DNA from: Methanobacterium sp.
GTDB lineage: Archaea > Methanobacteriota > Methanobacteria > Methanobacteriales > Methanobacteriaceae
Length of the DNA stretch: 64,000 nucleotides
Reading direction: 5' to 3'
Assembly: GCA_030017655.1 (NCBI GenBank)
Contig: JASEIM010000001.1
Coordinates: 1 to 64,000 of the forward strand
The notes beneath the pieces are model-generated. The model did no database searches. It was not told the origin of the DNA and was given only the letters and a program-made list of their open reading frames with translations. A program made the translations under genes and the position numbers. How positions within the stretch are numbered: the stretch's first letter is position 1; each line of letters begins with the position of its first letter. This document shows, in pieces, positions 51,567-60,113 of the stretch.

Positions 51567-52253
51567 ATGGATGAAAAGCCAAAAGCAATATCTGTTCTCT
51601 CAGGAGGACTCGATTCAACAGTAGCAACAGCATATTTCAATGATAAATATGAAATTCATGCTATAACATTTGATTATGGTCAGAGAAGCGCTAGAATGGA
51701 AATAGAATCATCAAGAGCAATATGCGATTTTTTCGGGATTCAAAATACAGTAATAGAACTCCCATGGCTTAAAAGGCTTGGAAAATCAGCATTAACATCT
51801 GCTGCTGAGATTCCAAAACTTAAAGCAGAACAGCTGGATGATAAAGAAATTTGCGATGAAACAGCCAGAAAAGTGTGGGTCCCAGGACGAAATGTGGTAT
51901 TTACAGCCATAGCTACTTCATTTGCAGAAGCAGAAGATGCTGAAATAATAATTGTTGGATGGGATCTTGAAGAAGCTGTTACATTCCCTGATAACTCAAA
52001 AGAATTCTTAAATGCATTTAATAATGTTTTAGAAATAGGAACATTTGAATATTTGGAAATTAAAGCTCCACTTATAGAGTTAAATAAAAATGAAATTGTT
52101 AAGCTGGGCGATAAAATTAATGCACCAATGAATTTAAGCTATTCATGCTATTTAGGTGAAAAAGAGCATTGTGGTGTTTGTGAATCATGTATGAGGCGAA
52201 GAAGAGCTTTTAAGGAAGCTAAAATTATAGATAATACTAATTATATTAATTAA
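51567..52253 (+). CDS. queC: 7-cyano-7-deazaguanine synthase QueC
   Basis: A 228-residue PP-loop ATPase: SVLSGGLDSTVATAYF near residue 10, TFDYGQRSARMEIESS, VPGRNVVFTAIATSFAEAED and a C-terminal zinc site SCYLGEKEHCGVCESCMRRR. It makes preQ0, which in archaea is inserted into tRNA position 15 and becomes archaeosine. GAGGAATATC before ATG supplies the ribosome binding site. Length matches the family. Confidence 0.95.
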   Translation: MDEKPKAISVLSGGLDSTVATAYFNDKYEIHAITFDYGQRSARMEIESSRAICDFFGIQNTVIELPWLKRLGKSALTSAAEIPKLKAEQLDDKEICDETARKVWVPGRNVVFTAIATSFAEAEDAEIIIVGWDLEEAVTFPDNSKEFLNAFNNVLEIGTFEYLEIKAPLIELNKNEIVKLGDKINAPMNLSYSCYLGEKEHCGVCESCMRRRRAFKEAKIIDNTNYIN

Positions 52254-52336
52254 AGCTAATTTAAAATAACTCCACGTTTTATTCACCTTTTTTAAACAAC
52301 TATTTTATTAAATAGATTAATAGTAGGTGTATTTAT

Positions 52337-52426
52337 TTGAGTGAAAATAAACAAAATAACTCTTCCATTAATCAACTTAAATTAAATTTTAAGGTTATTT
52401 TTTTTATGTATTTATCCAATATTTAA
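52337..52426 (+). CDS. Possible 29-residue peptide or gene remnant
   Basis: TTG 52337 behind TAGGTG (52324-52329) opens a 29-codon frame, with polar SENKQNNSSINQLKLNFK and a hydrophobic end (VIFFMYLSNI), closing at TAA 52424. It could be the 5' remnant of a membrane-protein gene, a small membrane peptide, or chance. The rest of the 213-base spacer between queC and the methyltransferase is featureless. Confidence 0.2.
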   Translation: MSENKQNNSSINQLKLNFKVIFFMYLSNI

Positions 52427-52466
52427 GGAATTAGGAGTTTAAAAGTATTCAATGGAAAAAAAATCT

Positions 52467-53153
52467 TTATTTAAATCCACCATAGACTGCAACACCATAA
52501 TATTTCCATATTACATCAATATCTTTAAAACCAATTTCACCTAACCAGTTTATCTGATCAACTAATTTTGCAGGGTGATCTTCATCAAGTGATGCAGGTA
52601 TCCATTTTTCTTCTATTTCTTCTATGCTGATGCTTCTATTCATGAATTCCTTCCATCTGGCAATGTATAAATCATTTAAATATTCGTTTGAGCCTAAAAT
52701 CACATCAGCATTTAAAAATACGCCCCCATGATTTAGAGCATTATATATTTTCCTGTAGAATCTCTTTTTATCATCATCAGTTGCCAGATGGTGCAGGGCT
52801 AATGATGATACAATAACATCATATTTTTCTGGGAAATCAAAGGTATAAAAATCGCCAGTTATATATTTGATATTATCATGATCATTTAATTTAATTTTAG
52901 CCATTTTAATCATGTTTTCAGCAAGATCAAGGCATCTAATTTCTGAATTTTCGAATTTTTCCTTCAAGGATTTAGTTATTGTGCCAGTACCACATCCAAG
53001 ATCAATTACTTTAAATGAATCCGTATTTTTAAAAGGAATTGAACTAACCAGAGCATTAACCATCTGTTTATATTGTGGAATCAATTTTAAAATGAGTTCA
53101 TCGAATTCTGCCGCTTCTTCTTCAAAATGAGCCTTAACTTTCTTACTTTTCAA
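52467..53153 (-). CDS. Class I SAM-dependent methyltransferase
   Basis: A 228-residue methyltransferase with motif I VIDLGCGTGTITKSL, motif II RCLDLAENMIKMAKIKLNDH, motif IV YDVIVSSLALHHL and motif VI GGVFLNADVILG. It resembles small-molecule methyltransferases of the UbiE/TylF-like group; the substrate cannot be read from sequence. It is 36 bases downstream of pycB on the same strand and may be co-transcribed with it. Confidence 0.85.
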   Translation of the reverse strand: MKSKKVKAHFEEEAAEFDELILKLIPQYKQMVNALVSSIPFKNTDSFKVIDLGCGTGTITKSLKEKFENSEIRCLDLAENMIKMAKIKLNDHDNIKYITGDFYTFDFPEKYDVIVSSLALHHLATDDDKKRFYRKIYNALNHGGVFLNADVILGSNEYLNDLYIARWKEFMNRSISIEEIEEKWIPASLDEDHPAKLVDQINWLGEIGFKDIDVIWKYYGVAVYGGFK

Positions 53154-53188
53154 ATCTATTCACCATAAAAATAATTAAAAAAAGGAGA

Positions 53189-54910
53189 TTATTTAATAAC
53201 CATTAATGTATCACCGGCATTTACAGTGTCTCCTTCTTCAACAAAGATATCAACTACAGTACCAGAGCCTGAAGCATGAATATCATTTTCCATTTTCATT
53301 GCCTCTAAAACAGCAACTACATCTCCCTCATTTACCTTATCTCCTTCATTAACTTTGAGTTTAAGGATCATTCCCTGCATTGTGGAAGTTACTCCTCCTT
53401 CAACAGGTCCTGATGGGGCTTGAAGGCTTCCAGCACTTTCAATTTCCATATATCCAATAGGAAGTACTTTAACATTGAAGACTTCACCATCAACATCAAC
53501 AGCATATTCTGTGGGAACTCCTGATGGTTCTGAAGGTGTTTCTGCAGATTTTGGGGGTGCTAAAGGTTCTTCTTCTGCCTCTCCTTTTAAGAATTTGGGG
53601 GCAACGGCAGGATATAATGCATAAGTTAAAATATCCTCTTCTTTTTTGATAATTCCCAGCTTTTCTGCTTCTTCTTTGCATTTTTCAAACTGTGGTTCCA
53701 GTAAATCTCCAGGCCTTACGGTTATTGGTTTTTCATCTCCAATAATTTTTTTCCGGATGTCTTCATTAACTGGTGCTGGAGGTTTTCCGTATAATCCTTT
53801 TAAGTAATCTTTAACCTCTTTTGTAACAGATTTGTATCTTTCTCCACCCAGCACATTCATAACTGCTTGAATTCCAACTATCTGGCTTGTTGGAGTTACA
53901 AGTGGAGGATATCCAAGATCTTTTCTTACCCTTGGAACTTCTTCAAGCACATCTTCATATCTATCAAGTGCATTTTGAACCTTAAGCTGTGAAACAAAAT
54001 TTGAAAGCATTCCTCCGGGGATCTGGTAAATTAAAACTTCTGTATCCACTTGCTCCGCGATTGGATCTAAAATACTGCTATATTTTTCCCTTATCCCCTC
54101 AAAGTATTTTTTAATGTGTGTAAGAAGTTTTAGATCAAGTTCAGTGTCGTAAGGGGTACCCTGAAGTGCTGCCACTATACTTTCGGTTGGTGGTTGTGAT
54201 GCTCCCCAAGATAATGGTGATATTGCAGTATCTAAAAGGTCTACACCTGCCTGACACGCTGCATAATAACTCATAGGGGTCATACCACTTGTACAATGGC
54301 AATGTAAGTTCACAATCAAATCAGTTTCTTCTTTAAGAGCTTTTACGAGTTCATAAGTATCATGGGGAGATATAAGCCCTGCCATATCCTTTATTGCTAC
54401 TGAATTACATCCTAATACTTCTAATTCTCTTGCAAATTCCACATATTTTTCTAATGTGTGATATGGACTTACTGTATATGATATTACTCCCTGAACATGA
54501 GCATCCTGTTCATGCGCAACTTTTATGGCATATTCCATGTTCCGTATGTCATTTAAGGCATCAAATATTCTGAAAACATCAATTCCGTTTTCATAGGATT
54601 TTTCGACAAATCTTCGCACTATATCGTCGGGATAGTGTTTGTATCCAACCAGGTTTTGACCTCGAAGTAGCATTTGAAGTTTTGTCTTTTTTATCTCTTC
54701 TTTAAGCTGTCTTAGCCTTTCCCAGGGGTCTTCATTTAAGTATCGTATGCATGTATCGAATGTTGCTCCGCCCCAGACTTCCATTGAGAAATATCCAACT
54801 TTATCCATCTCTTCAGCAATAGGCAACATATCTCTTGTCCTCATTCTTGTTGCCAGGAGAGATTGGTGTGCATCACGAAATGCTGTTTCAATGATTTTAA
54901 TCTTTTTCAT
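53189..54910 (-). CDS. pycB: Pyruvate carboxylase subunit B
   Basis: About 573 residues. The carboxyltransferase TIM barrel begins KIIETAFRDAHQSLLATRMR and has EVWGGATFDTCIRYLNEDPW, VAIKDMAGLISPHDTYELVK and VNLHCHCTSGMTPMSYYAAC. The C-terminal biotinyl domain has the lysine in VLEAMKMENDIHASGSG. Between them is a proline/acid-rich linker. With PycA (not in the window) it makes oxaloacetate from pyruvate and bicarbonate. I chose ATG 54910 with GAGGGT upstream; a longer frame to 54934 is possible. Confidence 0.95.
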   Translation of the reverse strand: MKKIKIIETAFRDAHQSLLATRMRTRDMLPIAEEMDKVGYFSMEVWGGATFDTCIRYLNEDPWERLRQLKEEIKKTKLQMLLRGQNLVGYKHYPDDIVRRFVEKSYENGIDVFRIFDALNDIRNMEYAIKVAHEQDAHVQGVISYTVSPYHTLEKYVEFARELEVLGCNSVAIKDMAGLISPHDTYELVKALKEETDLIVNLHCHCTSGMTPMSYYAACQAGVDLLDTAISPLSWGASQPPTESIVAALQGTPYDTELDLKLLTHIKKYFEGIREKYSSILDPIAEQVDTEVLIYQIPGGMLSNFVSQLKVQNALDRYEDVLEEVPRVRKDLGYPPLVTPTSQIVGIQAVMNVLGGERYKSVTKEVKDYLKGLYGKPPAPVNEDIRKKIIGDEKPITVRPGDLLEPQFEKCKEEAEKLGIIKKEEDILTYALYPAVAPKFLKGEAEEEPLAPPKSAETPSEPSGVPTEYAVDVDGEVFNVKVLPIGYMEIESAGSLQAPSGPVEGGVTSTMQGMILKLKVNEGDKVNEGDVVAVLEAMKMENDIHASGSGTVVDIFVEEGDTVNAGDTLMVIK

Positions 54911-55141
54911 AATGACCCTCACAATAAGATTCAAAAAATTTAGTATCTCACTATATTTAGTCTTAACTGCCTTATAAATTATCTCAATATATAAACTATG
55001 ACTATTTAAGTAATACTCTTTAAAATGAATTTTAGAAAATCAGATAAAGCTTTTAATTATACTTAAATTGATGATAAGGATGAAATGGCTTTATAAATGA
55101 TTTTGAAAAATAAAATCCGAAAGATGGAGAGTTTTTTAAGG

Positions 55142-56716
55142 TTAATAAACTATTTTACATACTATAAAATCTTTATTTTCATATACTATTTCTGCATATT
55201 CTGGAATTAGCTCTTTAATATTTGATTTGATGTCCTTACTGAAATAGAAAAGTGGATAAAATTCTGAACGCACCTTTTTCAGATATATGGATTCATTTTT
55301 TGATTGGAAAGTTAGGCGCTTGTCAAAAACCATATAACCTATTTTTTCTTTTTCAAAGAATGAAGGAGGGGTCTGATTATTAAGATATATAAATCCATAA
55401 TGCAATGGCATCAATGTTTTTGAAGAAATTAGCATTCCAGAATACAAGTTGTTTGTAATAATTGATTTGTTTCTATCTCCATTTTCATTAAACCACTCCA
55501 TCAAATCTACTTCTGAAGCGCGGGGTGGTGCAATTTGAATATATCCAAATTCAGTTTGCGCTCCGAATTTTGTAATTTTGGGATTTTCTATGGTTAAAAC
55601 TCCAAAAAAAGTACATAATATAAATATACTTATTAAAAAAAGAGATCTAAACTGCGTTGAGGAAAATCTCTTATGATATTTAAGTTTATAATAGATATGG
55701 CTTAAGCCAAATCCACTAAATATTGAGAGAGGTATAAGCAAATAAATTAATACCCTATAGGATATAACATTTATACCAAACCAGTATGCTTTACTTAATA
55801 AAAACATGGTTATAATCCATGCAAAAATGAACATATGTTCTTTTTGCATTTTTTTAAGTGCAGTAATTCCACCTATGGCTGTAAATATCAATATCATAGC
55901 TCCGAGGGATCCAAAATATCCTAAGGTGCTCATAGATTTATTATATGTTAATGATGTACTGTAGCCCATAACTGTACTCAGCCCTTGTTGTATAATGCTG
56001 TGAAATACGTCTGGTCTCAGGAAAGCAAGTCCAATTGCAGCCGCAAATGATAGAGTTATCAGGATAACAAGAAAAGCACCATAATTTTTTAAAACATTTA
56101 TGTTTTTATTCCAGACTAATTCGAACAATGTAAAAGCAGTTATGATTAAAAAGAGACATAAAGGGGCTGCTAGATGTATTGAGATTATTATTGCGAATAT
56201 AAATCCTGCAATAAATGCGTATTTTAAAACACCTTCTTTTATTGACCTGTAATAAAAATAAATGGAGATAGGTAAAAATATTAAAGCAAGGTTTTCAGGG
56301 ATTGGTAAGATAATTCGATGGATTAAATAGCTGGATATTATTAAAAATCCTGCAGATATTCCTGCAATTTTTCCATAAAATTCTTTTGCTATGTAAGATA
56401 CTGATAAAACAATTGAAGCCGCTAAAATGGGCTGCAGGAATTTTGCAACATCGAAATAATCAATTTTTAATCCAGTAGCTAAAGAAGCAAGTAATAAATG
56501 GAAAAGAGGAGGATAACCTATTTTCTGTGAAGGATGTACTAGTGGATTTTCTAATACAAATCCATAGTGTGCATATATTTTTGCATACTGTACATGGTAA
56601 ATTATATCCCAGCTTAATGGCCACTGGTATTTCAACGTAGGTATTAAAGCTATAAAAAACATTGTAATTGCTGGAATTAATAGTAATATTTTGTATTTAT
56701 ATTTGTTAAAATTCAT
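55142..56716 (-). CDS. Polytopic membrane protein, GT-C glycosyltransferase-like
   Basis: A 524-residue protein with about eleven membrane helices and an extracellular C-terminal part of about 130 residues. After the first helix, WPLSWDIIYHVQYAKIYAHY carries the aspartate expected in the first outer loop of GT-C enzymes such as PMT/ArnT and oligosaccharyltransferases. VHPSQKIGYPPLFHLLLASL follows. It probably transfers a sugar from a lipid-linked donor to a surface molecule; this is family-level inference. No partner gene is adjacent. Confidence 0.65.
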   Translation of the reverse strand: MNFNKYKYKILLLIPAITMFFIALIPTLKYQWPLSWDIIYHVQYAKIYAHYGFVLENPLVHPSQKIGYPPLFHLLLASLATGLKIDYFDVAKFLQPILAASIVLSVSYIAKEFYGKIAGISAGFLIISSYLIHRIILPIPENLALIFLPISIYFYYRSIKEGVLKYAFIAGFIFAIIISIHLAAPLCLFLIITAFTLFELVWNKNINVLKNYGAFLVILITLSFAAAIGLAFLRPDVFHSIIQQGLSTVMGYSTSLTYNKSMSTLGYFGSLGAMILIFTAIGGITALKKMQKEHMFIFAWIITMFLLSKAYWFGINVISYRVLIYLLIPLSIFSGFGLSHIYYKLKYHKRFSSTQFRSLFLISIFILCTFFGVLTIENPKITKFGAQTEFGYIQIAPPRASEVDLMEWFNENGDRNKSIITNNLYSGMLISSKTLMPLHYGFIYLNNQTPPSFFEKEKIGYMVFDKRLTFQSKNESIYLKKVRSEFYPLFYFSKDIKSNIKELIPEYAEIVYENKDFIVCKIVY

Positions 56717-56943
56717 TGAATCACTTTTCGAGCCTAAAGCAAATTTGGAATATCATTTAAAATTAATATTGGTATGTACTGCATTTAAATTTGACTGAAT
56801 ATTTAATAGTTTTTTGTAATTATTTTGACATTTTTTATTTATTAGTATTTTTTTATAGAATTTGTATAGATTTATGTTATTTAATGTAAAAATTTTTTAT
56901 TAAAATTAGTTAATTTTGTTACTTTGATTTTTTTTATTCGAAA
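56717..56943. other. AT-rich spacer upstream of the nif promoter
   Basis: Between the GT-C-like gene (leaving to the left) and the nif operon, this stretch is poly-A/T rich and should contain the promoter of the leftward gene. No other structure is seen. Confidence 0.5.
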
Positions 56944-57003
56944 CATTTATATACCAAAAAATACATTTTTTCTTTATCGGAAATAGGAAACATATTTCCG
57001 ATA
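56944..57003 (+). promoter_or_regulatory. nif promoter with nested NrpR-type operator
   Basis: TTTATATA at 56946-56953 is the TATA box. About 25 bases on, where transcription should start, lies GGAAACATATTTCC (56986-56999), an exact GGAA-N6-TTCC, the known NrpR operator of methanogen nif and glnA genes. It is nested in a longer inverted repeat, TATCGGAAAT (56975-56984) against ATTTCCGATA (56994-57003), which shares its right half. NrpR bound here would block initiation when nitrogen is plentiful. Confidence 0.85.
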
Positions 57004-57021
57004 AAAAATTCTTTAGAAAAC

Positions 57022-57039
57022 TGTGGTTTTCGAACCACA
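57022..57039 (+). promoter_or_regulatory. nifH leader hairpin with TTCG loop
   Basis: TGTGGTT-TTCG-AACCACA forms a perfect 7-base-pair hairpin with a TTCG loop in the short untranslated leader, about 25 bases before the nifH start. It could stabilise the mRNA or act as a processing mark. It is not followed by a T-run, so it is not a terminator. Confidence 0.6.
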
Positions 57040-57064
57040 TAAATAAAAATTTATGAGGTCTAAC

Positions 57065-57892
57065 ATGGTAAGAAAAGTAGCTATTTATGGAAAAGGTGGA
57101 ATTGGAAAATCCACAACCCAGCAGAACACAGCAGCCGCAATGGCACACTTTCATGAGAAAAAAGTCATGATCCACGGTTGCGACCCAAAAGCAGACAGCA
57201 CTCGTCTGATATTGGGAGGTAAAATGCAAACCACCATGATGGACACACTAAGGGAAGAAGGAGAAGAAGCATGTACTCCTGAAAACGTCGTGGAAATTGG
57301 ATATGAGGGAATTAAATGTTGTGAATCTGGTGGACCAGAACCTGGTGTCGGATGTGCTGGAAGAGGTGTAATTACTGCAATTTCCTTAATGGAAATGTAT
57401 GGGGAATATGAAAAAGATTTAGACTTTGTATTCTTCGATGTTTTAGGGGACGTAGTATGTGGTGGTTTTGCGATGCCTGTGAGGGACGGTAAAGCCGAAG
57501 AAATTTATATTGTGGCATCAGGTGAGATGATGGCACTTTACGCGGCAAACAATATCTGTATAGGTATGGTAAAATATGCTGAACAAAGTGGAGTAAGACT
57601 TGGAGGAATAATCTGTAACAGTCGAAATGTTGATGGTGAAAGAGAGTTACTTGAGGAATTCTGTGAAAAAATTGGCACTCAAATGATTCACTTTGTTCCA
57701 AGAGATAATATAGTTCAAAAAGCAGAATTCAACAAAAAATCTGTAATTGAATTTGATGAAAGCTGTAATCAAGCTGAAGAGTACAAAACACTGGCCGATA
57801 AAATAATCAACAATGAAAATTTCGTTATTCCTAAACCAATGACAATGGAAGAACTGGAAGAACTGGTTGTAAAGTATGGGTTAGTTGATTAA
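57065..57892 (+). CDS. nifH: Nitrogenase iron protein NifH
   Basis: A 275-residue protein starting MVRKVAIYGKGGIGKSTTQQ, with the P-loop, switch I (GCDPKADSTRLILGG), the cluster cysteine in GVGCAGRGVITAI and the second in DVLGDVVCGGFAMP. It is the ATP-driven electron donor to the MoFe protein. I chose ATG 57065 with GAGGT just upstream rather than ATG 57053, which adds four unusual residues. It heads the operon, with nifI1 22 bases downstream. Confidence 0.97.
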   Translation: MVRKVAIYGKGGIGKSTTQQNTAAAMAHFHEKKVMIHGCDPKADSTRLILGGKMQTTMMDTLREEGEEACTPENVVEIGYEGIKCCESGGPEPGVGCAGRGVITAISLMEMYGEYEKDLDFVFFDVLGDVVCGGFAMPVRDGKAEEIYIVASGEMMALYAANNICIGMVKYAEQSGVRLGGIICNSRNVDGERELLEEFCEKIGTQMIHFVPRDNIVQKAEFNKKSVIEFDESCNQAEEYKTLADKIINNENFVIPKPMTMEELEELVVKYGLVD

Positions 57893-57913
57893 ACAAACTA
57901 TGGAGATTAAAAA

Positions 57914-58231
57914 ATGAAAATGATAAGAGCAATTGTACGCCCAGATAAAGCAGAAGAAGTTGTAGATTCCTTAGCAGAGGCAGGATATGTTGCACTTACA
58001 AAAATGGATGTCATTGGAAGAGGTAAGCAAAAGGGAATTCAAATAGATAAAATTTATTATGATGAATTACCCAAAACAATGCTTCTTTTGGTTGCAGAAG
58101 AGGAAAATACTGATAAAATCATCAGTATAATAAATGAATCTGCATTTACAGGAAGCTTTGGTGATGGGAAAATATTTGTAAGCCCTGTTGATGAAGCATA
58201 CACAGTCAGGACAAGATCTGCAGGATTATAA
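57914..58231 (+). CDS. nifI1: Nitrogen regulatory PII-family protein NifI1
   Basis: A 105-residue PII protein: MKMIRAIVRPDKAEEVVDSL, VIGRGKQKGIQIDKIYY with a short T-loop, and GSFGDGKIFVSPVDEAYTVR. In methanogens NifI1 and NifI2 lie between nifH and nifD and switch nitrogenase off by binding NifDK when ammonium is added, under control of 2-oxoglutarate. The position and gene order are exactly that. Confidence 0.96.
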   Translation: MKMIRAIVRPDKAEEVVDSLAEAGYVALTKMDVIGRGKQKGIQIDKIYYDELPKTMLLLVAEEENTDKIISIINESAFTGSFGDGKIFVSPVDEAYTVRTRSAGL

Positions 58232-58258
58232 TTTAATTAAAACTAATCGGTGTACTTA

Positions 58259-58627
58259 ATGAAAGAAATAATAGCAATTATACGCCCAAATAAGATGGCT
58301 CAAACAAAAGAAGTTTTAAGTGCCCTTGGATTCCCTGCAATGACTGCATACAGGGTCATGGGACGAGGAAGGCAAAAAGCAATAATTGGAGAGGTATCCT
58401 TTGATATTAATAAGCCAGAACTCCTTGAAGAAGAGGGGACAATGAGATATGTGCCAAAAAGACTTATATCATTAGTTGTGCCTGATGAAGACGCTTCTCT
58501 TGTAGTTGAAGCTATAATGAGGGTTAATCAAACCGGACAAATAGGCGATGGAAAATTATTCGTTTGCCCAATAGATGATGCAATAAGGGTAAGAACAGAT
58601 GAACGCGGAGAAGAAGCAATAATATAA
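58259..58627 (+). CDS. nifI2: Nitrogen regulatory PII-family protein NifI2
   Basis: A 122-residue PII protein beginning MKEIIAIIRPNKMAQTKEVL, with AYRVMGRGRQKAIIGEVSFD, a longer T-loop region (INKPELLEEEGTMRYVPKR) and GQIGDGKLFVCPIDDAIRVR. It forms the regulatory complex with NifI1. ATG 58259 with GGTG upstream is preferred to GTG 58250. Confidence 0.96.
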   Translation: MKEIIAIIRPNKMAQTKEVLSALGFPAMTAYRVMGRGRQKAIIGEVSFDINKPELLEEEGTMRYVPKRLISLVVPDEDASLVVEAIMRVNQTGQIGDGKLFVCPIDDAIRVRTDERGEEAII

Positions 58628-58673
58628 TGCTTAATAATGTATTTAAAGACTTATAGTTATTAGGAGAGAAAAT

Positions 58674-60113
58674 ATGCCCTTTAAACTTTTTGAAGTTGAT
58701 AAAGAGATTCCAGATAGAGAACAATTTATTTACATAAAAGATTCAGCGGATCCAAAAGAACATATCCCTAAATGTAATACAACAACCATTCCGGGGTGTA
58801 TGACCGAACGTGGATGTGCATTTGCAGGAGTTAAAGGGGTAATTACTGGAGCTGTAAAAGACGTTGTCCATGTAGTACATTCGCCAGTAGGATGTACCAC
58901 ATATGGTTGTGGAAGTAAAAGATATCCTACATCTCCTGATCTTCCAGATGGGAGTAAAGTTCCAGTAGATCAGTTTAACCTGAAATATATTATGGGTACA
59001 GACCTTAAAGAATCAGATGTGGTTTTTGGGGGAATAAAAAAACTCAGACAATCAATTCTAGAAGCAGCTAAAGAATTTCCATTTGTAAATGCTATTTATA
59101 CCTATGCAACATGTACTACTGGGCTTATAGGGGATGATATGGATGCTGTTGCAAAAGAATTATCTGAAGAATTAGGTAAAGATGTTGTAGCATTCAATGC
59201 TCCAGGATTTTCAGGACCTACTCAATCAAAGGGGCACCATGTTGGAAACCTGACACTATTCAACCGCCTTGTAGGTACAAAAGAACCTCCAGAAACAACA
59301 CCTTACGATATTAATCTTATAGGTGAGTACAACATAGATGGAGACATTTGGGTCCTACAAAAATACTTTGACGAGATGGGAATAAATATCCTCTCTAAAT
59401 TCACTGGAGATTGCAGCCACGATGAGATATGCTGGATGCACAGGGCTAAATTAAGTTTAGTAAGATGCCAGCGGTCAGCAACATACATTGCAGATCTTAT
59501 TGAAGAAAAATATGGTGTTCCATACATGAAAGTGGACTTTTTTGGTCCCAAATACTGTGCAGAAAACTTAAGGGCTGTAGCAAAATATTTCGGCAAGGAA
59601 GCAGAAGCTGAAAAAGTTATAGAAAGTAGAATGAAAAAAATACAACCTAAATTAGATTTCTACAAAGAAAAACTCCAGGGAAAGAAAGTATGGGTATTTT
59701 CTGGAGGACCTAAAAACTGGCACCTTCCTGAACCATTAAAAGAACACCTTGGAATGGAAACAGTAGCAGTATCAACAATGTTTGAGCACGAAGATGGATA
59801 TGAAAAAATTAAAGATAGAGTGGATGAAGGAACGGTCATATTTGATGATCCAAATTCACTTGAACTTGAAGAAATCATTGAAGTTTATAAGCCAGATATA
59901 ATCCTTTCAGGTATAAAAGAGAAATATATAGCTCATAAATTTGGAGTACCATGCGTTTTAATCCATTCATACGAAAACGGACCTTATATAGGTTTTGAAG
60001 GATTTATAAACCTGGCTCAGGATATATATGCGGCCATCTATAATCCTGTGTGGAATATGCTGGAATTTGAAGAAGATATAGAAGAAGTCGAAAGTGAGGA
60101 GCAGATAGGATGA
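58674..60113 (+). CDS. nifD: Nitrogenase molybdenum-iron protein alpha chain NifD
   Basis: A 479-residue protein. P-cluster ligands are in TERGCAFAGVKGV, HSPVGCTTYGCG and TYATCTTGLIGDD. The FeMo-cofactor cysteine is in SLVRCQRSATYIADL and the histidine in LIHSYENGPYIGFEGF; the substrate-site histidine is in SKGHHVGNL. All residues needed for an active molybdenum enzyme are therefore present. AGGAGAG precedes ATG, and the gene overlaps nifK by 4 bases. Confidence 0.97.
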   Translation: MPFKLFEVDKEIPDREQFIYIKDSADPKEHIPKCNTTTIPGCMTERGCAFAGVKGVITGAVKDVVHVVHSPVGCTTYGCGSKRYPTSPDLPDGSKVPVDQFNLKYIMGTDLKESDVVFGGIKKLRQSILEAAKEFPFVNAIYTYATCTTGLIGDDMDAVAKELSEELGKDVVAFNAPGFSGPTQSKGHHVGNLTLFNRLVGTKEPPETTPYDINLIGEYNIDGDIWVLQKYFDEMGINILSKFTGDCSHDEICWMHRAKLSLVRCQRSATYIADLIEEKYGVPYMKVDFFGPKYCAENLRAVAKYFGKEAEAEKVIESRMKKIQPKLDFYKEKLQGKKVWVFSGGPKNWHLPEPLKEHLGMETVAVSTMFEHEDGYEKIKDRVDEGTVIFDDPNSLELEEIIEVYKPDIILSGIKEKYIAHKFGVPCVLIHSYENGPYIGFEGFINLAQDIYAAIYNPVWNMLEFEEDIEEVESEEQIG

